A stretch of DNA of 64,000 bases, taken from positions 54,569-118,568 of the forward strand of contig NZ_JBBEXE010000004.1 of assembly GCF_037645805.1 (NCBI RefSeq), in the 5' to 3' direction. Position numbers and translations under genes: made by a program. Positions 26,743-35,434 of this stretch are shown here, piece by piece. The notes under the pieces were generated by a model. That model did no database searches. It was not told the origin of the DNA and saw only the letters and a program-made list of their open reading frames with translations. How positions within the stretch are numbered: the first letter of the stretch is position 1; every line of letters starts with the position of its first letter. This stretch comes from Leptobacterium_A meishanense (GTDB lineage: Bacteria; Bacteroidota; Bacteroidia; Flavobacteriales; Flavobacteriaceae).

Positions 26743-27753
26743 ATGTACAACTCTAAAATTGTAGGCCTTGGTTACTATGTTCCTGAAAACATAGTGACAA
26801 ATGACGACTTGTCTAAAGTGATGGATACCAGTGATGAATGGATACAGGAGCGAACAGGTATTAAGGAGCGCCGATATGTAGTAGAAGGTAGTGGCGACAC
26901 TACTACGAGTATGGGTGTAAAGGCAGCAAAAATTGCTATTGAACGCTCAGGAGTGTCCAAAGATGATATCGATTTTATCATTTTTGCAACCTTAAGTCCT
27001 GATTATTATTTTCCAGGGCCGGGGGTATTGGTACAGCGCGACCTTGAAATGAAAACAGTGGGGGCGCTGGATGTTCGTAATCAATGTTCAGGATTTGTAT
27101 ATGCTGTTTCTGTAGCAGACCAATATATAAAAAGTGGGATGTATAAAAATATCCTGGTAATTGGGTCTGAACTCCATTCTAGGGGATTGGACATGACAAC
27201 CCGTGGGCGTTCGGTTTCCGTAATTTTTGGTGATGGTGCCGGAGCGGCTGTGCTGACAAGGGAAGAAGATGCTACAAAAGGCATACTATCTACACACTTA
27301 CATTCGGAGGGGGCACATGCAGAGGAATTATCCGTAATTGCCCCGGGAATGGGAAAACGATGGGTGACAGATATTTTAAAGGACAACGATTCAGAGGATA
27401 TATCCTATTATCCACATATGAACGGGCAGTTTGTGTTTAAAAATGCTGTAGTACGCTTTAGTGAAGTAATCATAGAAGGTTTACAAGCAAATGGTCTTAC
27501 ACCTGCCGATATTGATATGCTGATCCCGCATCAGGCAAACCTTCGGATTTCGCAGTTTATTCAAAAGAAATTTGGATTATCAGGTGATCAGGTCTATAAC
27601 AATATTATGAAGTATGGAAATACGACAGCAGCTTCTATCCCTATTGCGTTGACGGAGGCTTGGGAAGAAGGAAAAATTAAAGAAGGAGATACGGTGGTAT
27701 TGGCTGCTTTTGGAAGTGGGTTTACTTGGGGAAGCGTAATAATGAAGTGGTAA
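26743..27753 (+). CDS. 3-oxoacyl-ACP synthase III family protein (KAS III/FabH-like)
   Basis: 336 residues from ATG 26743. The thiolase-fold catalytic triad is complete: Cys115 (RNQCSGF), His263 (IPHQANLR) and Asn293 (YGNTTAAS). N-terminal MDTSDEWIQERTGIKERR is a FabH signature. KAS III starts fatty acid synthesis by condensing acyl-CoA with malonyl-ACP. The insert (HAEELSVIAPGMGKRWVTDIL) between Cys and His is longer than in E. coli FabH, and Bacteroidota carry several FabH-like paralogues, so a role in specialised lipid or branched-chain initiation is possible. It is preceded by an orphan terminator and converges directly (0 bp gap) on arsC. Confidence 0.85.
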   Translation: MYNSKIVGLGYYVPENIVTNDDLSKVMDTSDEWIQERTGIKERRYVVEGSGDTTTSMGVKAAKIAIERSGVSKDDIDFIIFATLSPDYYFPGPGVLVQRDLEMKTVGALDVRNQCSGFVYAVSVADQYIKSGMYKNILVIGSELHSRGLDMTTRGRSVSVIFGDGAGAAVLTREEDATKGILSTHLHSEGAHAEELSVIAPGMGKRWVTDILKDNDSEDISYYPHMNGQFVFKNAVVRFSEVIIEGLQANGLTPADIDMLIPHQANLRISQFIQKKFGLSGDQVYNNIMKYGNTTAASIPIALTEAWEEGKIKEGDTVVLAAFGSGFTWGSVIMKW

Positions 27754-28173
27754 TTACATTAGGTGCTCCCGAACAAAAGTGAGGCAATAGTCTTTAATAT
27801 CGTCCCTTGTTTTCCGGAAGGCTTCCATTACCTCTGTAGCAGTTCCGGATGTTTTTGATGGATCTTTAAAGTTGTGATGTAACTTCGTAGCAGTAGAAGG
27901 GAATATAGGGCAACTTTCATGGGCATGGTCACATACGGTGATCACAAAATCGAAATTAATATCGTTGTACTCATCTACATGATTGGAGGTGTGTTTTGTG
28001 ATGTCGATCCCGTCTTCTGTCATGATACCTACTGCAAAAGGGTTTAAGCCATGTACTTCAATACCTGCACTGTAAACAGTAGCTTTGTTGCCTGCAAGAT
28101 GTTGTAAATAGCCATGTGCCATTTGACTTCGACAGGAGTTGCCTGTACATAGGACTAAGATATTTTTTTTCAT
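27754..28173 (-). CDS. arsC: Arsenate reductase, LMW-PTPase type (ArsC)
   Basis: 139 residues. The phosphatase loop CTGNSCRSQMAHG (first Cys at residue 10, then CxxxxxR/S) is the nucleophile. The redox Cys pair for the thioredoxin-coupled mechanism is in VCDHAHESCP (about 82 and 89). It reduces arsenate to arsenite. It is the last gene of the operon arsR-arsI-like-arsC, with an 18-bp gap from the preceding gene. No arsenite efflux gene (arsB/acr3) is within the window. Confidence 0.92.
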   Translation of the reverse strand: MKKNILVLCTGNSCRSQMAHGYLQHLAGNKATVYSAGIEVHGLNPFAVGIMTEDGIDITKHTSNHVDEYNDINFDFVITVCDHAHESCPIFPSTATKLHHNFKDPSKTSGTATEVMEAFRKTRDDIKDYCLTFVREHLM

Positions 28174-28191
28174 TTGCTTACTATATTAAAT

Positions 28192-28704
28192 TTAACAACA
28201 TCCACTTTCACGCTCACAGTTAGTTGTTGAAAGTTCTTTCAAAGCAATTTTTGGTTTTTGATGTGTTGTTGGCATACAACAAGCAGAAGCTTCCTGTAAC
28301 TCATAATGAGGATCATTGAATTCAGCATCTTCATGAAAATAATAAATTTCCCATTGGACTCCGTCAGGGTCATTTACCCAAAACTTATCTTGAATGGCAT
28401 AACAACAAGTGGCGCCCATTTCTTCTTTGCTTACAATATTTTGCTCTTTTGCGATGGCTAGTCGTTCTTTCATTTCTTCTTTGGTAGCTACTTGGAACCC
28501 TAAATGGCCAAAATTAGACTGCACACGCTCCTTATTTTCAATAAATGAGATAATAAGGGAAGGTTTTTCTAAAATATATTTTGCATATCCTTGCTTTATT
28601 TTATCGGCATTTTTTCCGAAAAATGTATTGTAAAAGTTAATTGTAGCAGCAAGGTTACTTACGTAAAGTGAAACATGCATTCTGGGAAAGGTATTTGTGT
28701 TCAT
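28192..28704 (-). CDS. arsI: ArsI/CadI-type VOC metalloprotein, arsenic-operon member
   Basis: 170 residues from ATG 28704. A vicinal-oxygen-chelate fold: PRMHVSLYVSNLAATINFYNTFFG at the N-terminus (His ligand), FGHLGFQV (second His), and DPDGVQWEIYYF (Glu ligand). GATCCYAIQDKFWVNDP carries the Cys pair used by ArsI C-As lyases to bind trivalent organoarsenicals. The extra C-terminal tail is Cys-rich (ASACCMP and CERESGCC), probably metal-binding. Family members cleave methylarsenite or bind cadmium/arsenic; the exact activity is inferred. It lies between arsR and arsC. Confidence 0.82.
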   Translation of the reverse strand: MNTNTFPRMHVSLYVSNLAATINFYNTFFGKNADKIKQGYAKYILEKPSLIISFIENKERVQSNFGHLGFQVATKEEMKERLAIAKEQNIVSKEEMGATCCYAIQDKFWVNDPDGVQWEIYYFHEDAEFNDPHYELQEASACCMPTTHQKPKIALKELSTTNCERESGCC

Positions 28705-28721
28705 ATTGCATTTATTTAGTG

Positions 28722-29060
28722 TCAACAGCAATTCTCTTTTGTACAGGAGGTTTGATAGGAATCTAAAAATGTGGTTAGCATTGATCGGTATGCTTCCCAG
28801 TTTTCTTCATGAATACAATAACAAATACTGGTTCCTTCAACAGTTCCTTTAATAATCCCAATATTTTTTAATTCTTTTAAATGTTGTGAAATAGTAGGTT
28901 GTGCAAGCCCGATTTCGCCTACTAGATCGCCACAAATACATGAATTTGATTTGATAATATGTTGTAGAATGGCAATCCGTGCCGGATGTCCAATGGCTTT
29001 GGCAATTTCAGCTAATTTATTTTGGTTTAGGGTATATATTTCTGATTTAGTAACTCCCAT
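28722..29060 (-). CDS. arsR: ArsR/SmtB family metalloregulatory repressor
   Basis: 112 residues: winged-helix repressor with IGHPARIAILQHI and LAQPTISQHLKELKNIGII (recognition helix). The metal site CICGDL (about 42-47) on the alpha3 helix is the arsenic-binding type; a C-terminal CTKENCC may contribute. It would repress its own arsR-arsI-arsC operon until arsenite binds. A 12-bp palindrome lies just upstream. The ATG of the next gene is 17 bp after the stop. Confidence 0.92.
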   Translation of the reverse strand: MGVTKSEIYTLNQNKLAEIAKAIGHPARIAILQHIIKSNSCICGDLVGEIGLAQPTISQHLKELKNIGIIKGTVEGTSICYCIHEENWEAYRSMLTTFLDSYQTSCTKENCC

Positions 29061-29071
29061 AAATGATTATT

Positions 29072-29083
29072 ATATTGCAATAT
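29072..29083. promoter_or_regulatory. Candidate ArsR operator
   Basis: Perfect palindrome ATATTGCAATAT, 11 bp upstream of the arsR ATG (minus strand), where an autoregulatory operator is expected. Confidence 0.5.
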
Positions 29084-29109
29084 TACGATTAATAATTATA
29101 ATCACAAAA

Positions 29110-29138
29110 AATTCCGGCAGTAATTTTCTGCCGGAATT
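29110..29138 (-). terminator. Intrinsic terminator of the outer-membrane receptor gene
   Basis: AATTCCGGCAG (29110-29120) pairs perfectly with CTGCCGGAATT (29128-29138), 7-nt loop; on the minus strand it is followed by T6. It lies 62 bp after the receptor gene's stop and insulates the ars operon. Confidence 0.9.
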
Positions 29139-29199
29139 CATCTGTAGCCAGTATTAGTATTAACCATCAACTACATCTATACAATGGCTACTGGGTTGT

Positions 29200-31602
29200 T
29201 TAAAAAAAGCCTCCGCCTCCTTGCTTAGTGTTGTCATCCCTATTTTTACGCCTCAATGCTCGGTTTTTTCCACCTCCGAAATTATAGGATAGCCCTAAAT
29301 AAACAGTATCGCTCTCCCAATTGAAACTTCCTGTTTGTGGAAAAGGCAACCGGCCATCCACTGCAAATTGCATTGTATGGAAAATATCATTATAGTTAAG
29401 GCTGATTGTTCCCTTTCGATCTGCAAATGAATATCGGGCTCCGACATTTATGAACGTCATTGGGTCTATATCAAATTGTACAGTCCTTACACTTCCCCTA
29501 TAAAACCCGAATAATGAAAGTGTTAGTTTTTTGGTGACCGTAAAATTATTATTTATACGCGCATTCCATGCAGTGTTATCTACTTCTACAGTTTCGGTTC
29601 CTACAATTCCATTTTGTGTTTGCGAATAAAGGTCAAAGCTGGCATTAAAACTCCACCATTTAGTTGGTTTGTAATTGCTTGATAGTTCAAAACCAAAAGA
29701 GGAATTGTCATTAAAATTATCAAATGTTAATATCGTCTTATTTTCATCTAAAGGGTCTATAAAAAGTGCCCGCGTTATTTCATCTTCAATTTTTCTGTAG
29801 AAAACACCTGCCGTGATACTTCCTCCTTTTAACCTTCGGGTATAGTTTAGTTCTACAGAATTAGTAAACTGGGGTATTAACTCTGTGTTTCCGAAAGCTG
29901 AGAGGAGGGGCGTGGTAAATTCTCGTATGGGGTTTACTTGGCTAATTCCAGGTCTGTCTACCCGCCTACTTACACTAAGTTGGTATTGATTTTTTTCACT
30001 AGGGTTGTATTTGACAAATGCTGAAGGGTATAATTGTGTGTATTTATCTGTAAATGCTCTTACCGTGTTGGTATCTGCTTTTACGGTTACATCTTCAAAA
30101 CGGACACCTACTTGATACGACCATTTTTCAAAATTCTGCCCGTAGGTGGCATATGCTGAATAAATTTCTTGGTCATATATAAAATTGGTGCTAGGTGTAG
30201 GTACTAAGTCTCCATTTGAGTTGAATGATAATCCAGTAGATTCATAGTCGATCTCCGTATTAAAAAGTCGCACTTCGGTACCAAGTTCTAGTTTCGATTT
30301 TTCATCGAGCGGATTTACATAGTCTAGATTCACAATGGTTTGTTCCCTATCCACTTCATCAATATCTGTATAATCCGAGAGAGGTGAACCTATTAACATG
30401 AAATCAAATATGGTTTCACTCGTAAAAATATTTTGATCTATTTCAAGCTCAATATTATGCCCCTCTTTAGCAAAGTCTAATTTGTAATCCAAATTATATT
30501 GTTGACTTCTATTTTCAGTATCTACATCATTGAATTGTGTAATGTTAGGAAAGTCATTATTTAAGTATACGACCCTTATGTTTCCACCACCGCCTCCATC
30601 AAAAATATTTTGGTTTGTAAAAAATGACAATGTGTTTTTTTCATTGATATAAAAATCAACGCCCAGTTTATATAAATGAGATTCATTATCATTTAGGAAA
30701 TCGTAAAATTGTATTGAATTTTCTTCGGGTCTTAATAAGTTTCCATTATTTATATATTGACCAATATTGGCTCCATAGTTTCCATAGAGGTTAAGCTTTC
30801 CGCTTCGATAGTTTAGGTTTAACGATCCGTTGAACTTGGGCTTAATTCCCTGTGTATAACCAAGGTTGGTACTTCCATTAAACCCTATATTCGCATTTTT
30901 GTGTAGTACAATATTTATGAGACCACTCATTCCTTCCGGATTGTATTTAGCCGAAGGGTTGGTGATCAACTCAATACTTTTGATAGAGGTAGAAGGTATT
31001 TGCCTGAGTAGTTGCGCTACAGGAACATTTGACAGTTTACCATCTACCATCACCCGTACATTTTGATTTCCTCTTAAAGAAAGGTCTCCTGTTTGTTGAT
31101 CTACATTTACAGAGGGGATATTGTTCATGATGTCGGCAGCAGTAGCTCCTGTAGTAGTTAGGTCTTTTCCAACATTAATAACTTTTCTATCAATTCTTTG
31201 CTCAATGGTAGAACGTTCTGCAACTACATCTACACCTTCCAGATTGGCTACTTCCTCTTCAAGAACAATAGTTCCAACGTCGATGTTTCTGTTTTGACGG
31301 GAAACCACAATTTGTTGTGTATGCGTTTTATAGCCAATAAACTGGACTTCAAAGATGTGTGTGCCTTCGGGAATGTCCTTTAGCTTGAAGGTGCCATCAT
31401 CTAGGGTAATACCTCCGGTGATGGTGGCCCCATCATTGGAAGATTTAACTACAACGGCTGCATAGGCTACCGGTTGCTGAAGGGTTTTGTCAATAATTTT
31501 TCCTGTAATATTCCCTATATTTAATGGATCAATAGGCGCGGTTTGTGAAGTTAGTGTGTATGAAGATAGCAACAATACACAGACTGTCAATAACTGTTTC
31601 AT
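29200..31602 (-). CDS. TonB-dependent-receptor-like outer membrane beta-barrel protein
   Basis: 800 residues. A signal peptide (about 1-20) is followed by a carboxypeptidase-regulatory-like beta sandwich (GKIIDKTLQQPVAYAAVVV through FEVQFIGYKTHTQQIVV, about 33-112). A plug domain (about 125-235, TGATAADIMNNIPSVNVD, LSLRGNQNVRVMVDGK, IELITNPSAKYNPEGMSG) leads to a C-terminal outer-membrane barrel (NLGYTQG, NYGANIG, ... FNWESDTVYLGLSYNFG). The family (outer-membrane beta-barrel with CarboxypepD_reg-like domain) takes up unknown ligands. No SusD partner or other uptake gene adjoins, so the ligand is open. The tail after the barrel is basic and glycine-rich. Confidence 0.85.
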   Translation of the reverse strand: MKQLLTVCVLLLSSYTLTSQTAPIDPLNIGNITGKIIDKTLQQPVAYAAVVVKSSNDGATITGGITLDDGTFKLKDIPEGTHIFEVQFIGYKTHTQQIVVSRQNRNIDVGTIVLEEEVANLEGVDVVAERSTIEQRIDRKVINVGKDLTTTGATAADIMNNIPSVNVDQQTGDLSLRGNQNVRVMVDGKLSNVPVAQLLRQIPSTSIKSIELITNPSAKYNPEGMSGLINIVLHKNANIGFNGSTNLGYTQGIKPKFNGSLNLNYRSGKLNLYGNYGANIGQYINNGNLLRPEENSIQFYDFLNDNESHLYKLGVDFYINEKNTLSFFTNQNIFDGGGGGNIRVVYLNNDFPNITQFNDVDTENRSQQYNLDYKLDFAKEGHNIELEIDQNIFTSETIFDFMLIGSPLSDYTDIDEVDREQTIVNLDYVNPLDEKSKLELGTEVRLFNTEIDYESTGLSFNSNGDLVPTPSTNFIYDQEIYSAYATYGQNFEKWSYQVGVRFEDVTVKADTNTVRAFTDKYTQLYPSAFVKYNPSEKNQYQLSVSRRVDRPGISQVNPIREFTTPLLSAFGNTELIPQFTNSVELNYTRRLKGGSITAGVFYRKIEDEITRALFIDPLDENKTILTFDNFNDNSSFGFELSSNYKPTKWWSFNASFDLYSQTQNGIVGTETVEVDNTAWNARINNNFTVTKKLTLSLFGFYRGSVRTVQFDIDPMTFINVGARYSFADRKGTISLNYNDIFHTMQFAVDGRLPFPQTGSFNWESDTVYLGLSYNFGGGKNRALRRKNRDDNTKQGGGGFF

Positions 31603-31718
31603 TTAGTAATTGTTTTTTGATTGATGATGAATTATAATGTCATAACGACACTATTATTGACGACGAGCACAGGAAAAAGTTACATAAACCACCTTTTAAT
31701 TAACATTATTTTAACAAT

Positions 31719-32078
31719 ATGAGTAAAACTTTAGTTATTGGAGCTTCCTTAAAACCACATCGTTATTCTAACATTGCGGTGCAACGGTTAGTAAACCACG
31801 GAGAGGAAGTAGTGGCATATGGATTACGGAAAGGGAAAGTCTCAGGGGTTGTTATTGACACTGAATTAAAGATTTATGAAAATGTTGACACAGTAACGTT
31901 GTATTTGAACCCAAAAAATCAAAAGGCTTTTTATGATTACATTGTATCCCTTCACCCTAAACGTGTTATTTTTAACCCGGGGACTGAAAATGAAGAATTC
32001 TATACTATTTTAAAACAACATGACATTGTGGTAGAAGTTGCATGTACGTTAGTATTACTTTCTACGGGCCAATATTAA
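31719..32078 (+). CDS. CoA-binding domain protein (YccU-like)
   Basis: 119 residues with a Rossmann-like CoA-binding fold: TLVIGASLKPHRYSNIAVQRL at the N-terminus (shown motif GASLKPHRYS), VDTVTLYLNPKNQ, RVIFNPGTENEEF, and EVACTLVLL at the C-terminus. Related to the stand-alone CoA-binding proteins such as E. coli YccU; physiological role unknown. Its 3' end overlaps the convergent symporter gene by 24 bp. Confidence 0.82.
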   Translation: MSKTLVIGASLKPHRYSNIAVQRLVNHGEEVVAYGLRKGKVSGVVIDTELKIYENVDTVTLYLNPKNQKAFYDYIVSLHPKRVIFNPGTENEEFYTILKQHDIVVEVACTLVLLSTGQY

Positions 32079-33488
32079 ACCAATGAAAGTAATCAATCCA
32101 TTTAAAACCAAGATAAAGAATCCAAAATTGAACCCAAACCATAGGGTACTATATTCTGAAACAAAATATGAAATAATAGGGGACAGCAGTGCAATGACAG
32201 GAACCCATTGATCTTTTACCTTCCATTTGGTAAATAATCCAAAACTATAGAGGCCTAACAATGGCCCATAGGTATATCCTGCAAAAACAAATAGCTTTGC
32301 TATTACACTTTCATTTTGAATAATATATTTAAAGGATATAATTACTAATACCAGTACTAGTGAAATAAATATATGGATGCGTTTTCGTAATGCAACCTGT
32401 TCTTTTTTATTGAGCCTTTCAATATTTAAAATATCTACACTAAAAGAAGTGGTAAGTGAAGTTAAGGCACTATCTGCACTACTATAAGCAGCAGCAATAA
32501 GCCCAATCAAAAAGAAGATAAAAACACCTATTCCTAAATGATCCTTTGCAAGTATGGCAAACAAATCATCTTTATGAGCATCAATGCCATTTTGTTGTGC
32601 ATAGACCGTTAAGAGCAATCCTAAACTTAAAAAAATGAAATTTACGATAGTCAATACAATGGTAAACCAAAACATATTCTTCTGGGCATCTTTTAATGTT
32701 TTGCAGGTTAAGTTTTTTTGCATCATATCCTGATCCAATCCAGTCATCACTACAGCAATAAAAGCTCCTGAAAAAAACTGTTTCCAAAAATAATCGGCAC
32801 TCTTAAAATTGTCAAAAAAGAACATTTTGGAGAGTTCGCTTTGTGAAATGTAATCTATAATCCCAATAGTTTCTATACCTAAATCTTCATACACAGAATA
32901 AATAGCTACTCCGACAGCAATCAGCATAAATAAGGTTTGTAGTGTATCGGTCCATATAATTGTTTTAATTCCTGACCTGAATGTGTAAAGCCATATCATT
33001 AGAATAGTAATCACCACCGTTACCCAAAAAGGGATGCCCATAGCATCAAATAGAATGATTTGAAGCACATTGGCCACTAAAAACAACCGAAAACTTGCTC
33101 CTATAACCCTAGATATTAGAAAAAAAGAAGCTCCTGTCTTATAACTGTAATCTCCAAATCGTTCTTGTAAATAGGTATAAATGGAAGTTAAGTTCAATCG
33201 GTAATACAGAGGCAGAAGCACAACCCCAATAATAAAATACCCTAGAATATAGCCTAAAACCACCTGCATATAGCTAAATTGAGAAGCCTCTACCCACCCG
33301 GGAACCGAAATAAAGGTAACACCGCTTAGCGATGCACCAATCATTCCAAAAGCAACCACATACCAAGGTGATTGTCTTTTAGCTTTGAAAAAAGTTTCAT
33401 TACTGTCATCTTTTCCGGTTAAAAAAGAAATAAAAATAAGAAGCCCAAAATAAGAAGCTATTAACAGTAGGATATATATGGGTTGCAT
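32055..33488 (-). CDS. Sodium:solute symporter (SSS family)
   Basis: 477 residues with about 13 membrane helices and almost no soluble domain. SSS features: GMIGASLSGVTFISVPGW (about 49-66), the Na+-site region SSADSALTSLTTSFSVDI (about 343-360) and GLYSFGLFTK near the end. It imports a solute with Na+; substrate (sugar, amino acid or sialic acid-like) is not evident from sequence. Convergent with the CoA-binding gene and divergent from recR. Confidence 0.85.
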   Translation of the reverse strand: MQPIYILLLIASYFGLLIFISFLTGKDDSNETFFKAKRQSPWYVVAFGMIGASLSGVTFISVPGWVEASQFSYMQVVLGYILGYFIIGVVLLPLYYRLNLTSIYTYLQERFGDYSYKTGASFFLISRVIGASFRLFLVANVLQIILFDAMGIPFWVTVVITILMIWLYTFRSGIKTIIWTDTLQTLFMLIAVGVAIYSVYEDLGIETIGIIDYISQSELSKMFFFDNFKSADYFWKQFFSGAFIAVVMTGLDQDMMQKNLTCKTLKDAQKNMFWFTIVLTIVNFIFLSLGLLLTVYAQQNGIDAHKDDLFAILAKDHLGIGVFIFFLIGLIAAAYSSADSALTSLTTSFSVDILNIERLNKKEQVALRKRIHIFISLVLVLVIISFKYIIQNESVIAKLFVFAGYTYGPLLGLYSFGLFTKWKVKDQWVPVIALLSPIISYFVSEYSTLWFGFNFGFFILVLNGLITFIGLILARRK

Positions 33489-33559
33489 AGGATTGCTATT
33501 TGAATTGCAAAGTACAAACTCTGTTTAAAAAACCTAGAATAGTTTAGTCAAAATATATG

Positions 33560-33567
33560 TAGATTTG
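33560..33567 (+). promoter_or_regulatory. recR promoter, probably leaderless
   Basis: TAGATTTG is a perfect -7 element ending only 5 bp before the recR ATG (33573), so transcription would start at or next to the start codon. Confidence 0.45.
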
Positions 33568-33572
33568 TAGCA

Positions 33573-34193
33573 ATGGAATTCTCTTCAAAACTATTGGAAA
33601 ATGCAGTATATGAAATGGCGCAGTTGCCTGGTATAGGTAAAAGGACGGCATTACGGTTGATTTTGCACCTATTGCGCCAACCTGCGGAGCAATCAGAGCG
33701 GCTCTCTTTTTCATTACAAAACTTGAGGAATGAAATAAAATATTGTGAAAGCTGCTACAATATTTCTGATACAGGTATATGTGAGATATGTGCTAATCCC
33801 AAGCGTAACAATGGGATTGTTTGTGTTGTAGAAGATATCCGTGATGTAATGGCCATTGAAAGCACCAATCAATACAAAGGCCTGTATCATGTGCTGGGAG
33901 GTAAAATATCCCCTATAGATGGTATTGGGCCTAATGACCTTCATATAGCTCCTCTAATTGAAAAAGCGAAACAGTCACAAATAAAAGAGCTTATTTTTGC
34001 ATTGAGTTCTACGATGGAAGGCGATACCACAAATTTTTATATTTTTAAACAGATAACACCTTTTAATATTGCTGTTTCTACTATTGCTAGAGGGATAGCT
34101 GTTGGTGATGAGTTAGAGTACGCCGATGAGGTAACATTAGGGAGAAGCATCATAAACCGGATCCCTTTTGAAGGTTCCCTAAAAAAAATATAG
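33573..34193 (+). CDS. recR: Recombination protein RecR
   Basis: 206 residues. N-terminal helix-hairpin-helix (LPGIGKRTALRLILHLL), zinc finger CESCYNISDTGICEIC (about 56-71), Toprim domain with VVEDIRDVMAIE, LGGKISPIDGIGP and ALSSTMEGDTT, and C-terminal SRIGRG-like ARGIAVGDELEYADEVTLGRSI. RecR works with RecO (RecF) to load RecA on gapped DNA. Followed by the glycosyltransferase gene after 6 bp, a likely two-gene transcript. Confidence 0.95.
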   Translation: MEFSSKLLENAVYEMAQLPGIGKRTALRLILHLLRQPAEQSERLSFSLQNLRNEIKYCESCYNISDTGICEICANPKRNNGIVCVVEDIRDVMAIESTNQYKGLYHVLGGKISPIDGIGPNDLHIAPLIEKAKQSQIKELIFALSSTMEGDTTNFYIFKQITPFNIAVSTIARGIAVGDELEYADEVTLGRSIINRIPFEGSLKKI

Positions 34194-34199
34194 CCCCAC

Positions 34200-35345
34200 A
34201 TGAAGTTGTCAGTAGTGATACTTAATTATAATGTAAAATATTTTCTGGAACAGTGTATTAGAAGTGTGCAAGCAGCCCTAACCAATATAGAAGGAGAGAT
34301 TATAGTTGTTGATAATAATTCCAATGACGGGAGCTGTGAAATGGTTCGCAAATTTTTTCCAGGAGTACTATTAATAGAAAACGACACTAATGTAGGTTTC
34401 CCAAAGGGTAACAATCAGGGAGTTAACATAGCAAAAGGGGAGTATATATGTATATTAAACCCAGATATGGTCATTGCAGAAGATACATTTACAAAATTGT
34501 TAAGGCATGTTACTGAAGAAAATATAGGAATAACAGGGGTTAAATTAATTGATGGTGCAGGAAAGTTTCTGCCTGAAAGCAAGAGGGGGTTGCCAACCCC
34601 TTGGGTGGCATTTACAAAAATCTCGGGGCTATATAAAATATTCCCTAAAAAAGCTGGAAAATATTACGCCTCTTATCTTTCAGAAGATCGTGATGGTGAA
34701 GTGGATATACTTGTAGGGAGTTTTATGTTTATGAAACGATCACTATTTAATGAAGTTTCCGGGTTTGATGAAGAGTGTTTTATGTATGCAGATGATATAG
34801 ATTTATCTTACAGAGTTAAAAATAAAGGATATAGAAATTACTATTTTCCAGAAGTAACAGCTATCCATTATAAAGGAGAAAGTACACAGAGAGATGAATT
34901 GTTTTTGAAACGTTTTAGAGAAGCAATGCGTTATTTTCATAAGAAATACTTTAAGCTGAATATTATTTTTGATGCCTTTCTTCAATTAGGGATATGGTAT
35001 TTTGGTCTTACAAAACTTATAACATTTAGATCGATAGAAAAAAAAATAGGCATTGTGAAATGTTATCTTTTAGTCAAAAACGATAAAACACCTTGCCCTC
35101 GCATTGAAAAAGCGTTAACCGGAAAAGTTTCTGTAAAAAATGTTGAAGAGATTAAAGCATATAAAAAGTTTAAAAAAGGAACAGAAATTATTTTTGATGG
35201 CAATATAATAACAAACAAAGAAATCATCCAATTACTTCAAGATCTTAAAAACAAAGGAGCTACATTTAAAATACATCCTAAAAACAGTGAATTTGTTATT
35301 GGTAGCAATCACAAAGATACAAGGGGGCAAGTCATTGTGTTTTGA
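34200..35345 (+). CDS. Glycosyltransferase family 2 with extra C-terminal domain
   Basis: 381 residues. The GT-A domain (about 1-235) shows SVVILNYNVKYFLEQC, IIVVDNNSNDGS, NVGFPKGNNQG, ICILNPDMVI (DxD-like metal site) and GFDEECFMYADDIDLSYR. These match rhamnosyltransferase-like GT2 enzymes. After a hydrophobic patch (about 250-285), residues about 300-381 form a small alpha/beta domain (GTEIIFDGNIITNKEIIQLL, GATFKIHPKNSEFVIGS, DTRGQVIVF) outside the catalytic domain. It probably transfers a sugar onto a surface glycan or lipid carrier; substrate unknown. It follows recR by 6 bp. Confidence 0.85.
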   Translation: MKLSVVILNYNVKYFLEQCIRSVQAALTNIEGEIIVVDNNSNDGSCEMVRKFFPGVLLIENDTNVGFPKGNNQGVNIAKGEYICILNPDMVIAEDTFTKLLRHVTEENIGITGVKLIDGAGKFLPESKRGLPTPWVAFTKISGLYKIFPKKAGKYYASYLSEDRDGEVDILVGSFMFMKRSLFNEVSGFDEECFMYADDIDLSYRVKNKGYRNYYFPEVTAIHYKGESTQRDELFLKRFREAMRYFHKKYFKLNIIFDAFLQLGIWYFGLTKLITFRSIEKKIGIVKCYLLVKNDKTPCPRIEKALTGKVSVKNVEEIKAYKKFKKGTEIIFDGNIITNKEIIQLLQDLKNKGATFKIHPKNSEFVIGSNHKDTRGQVIVF

Positions 35346-35389
35346 TTTCCATTATTAGATATAATTTAAAAAGAAGTAGATATTTTTAT

Positions 35390-35397
35390 TAATTTTG
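35390..35397 (+). promoter_or_regulatory. Promoter of the E2 gene
   Basis: TAATTTTG is a perfect -7 element (TAnnTTTG), 37 bp before the E2 ATG. No clear -33 TTTG was found at the expected distance. Confidence 0.45.
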
Positions 35398-35434
35398 CAT
35401 TTTGAACATCAAAATATAGCTTTAAATTGTAAAT

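Noticed and set aside
27754..29060. Complete arsenic resistance island
   Set aside because: Only arsR, an arsI-like gene and arsC are present; no efflux gene, methyltransferase or mobility gene in the window.
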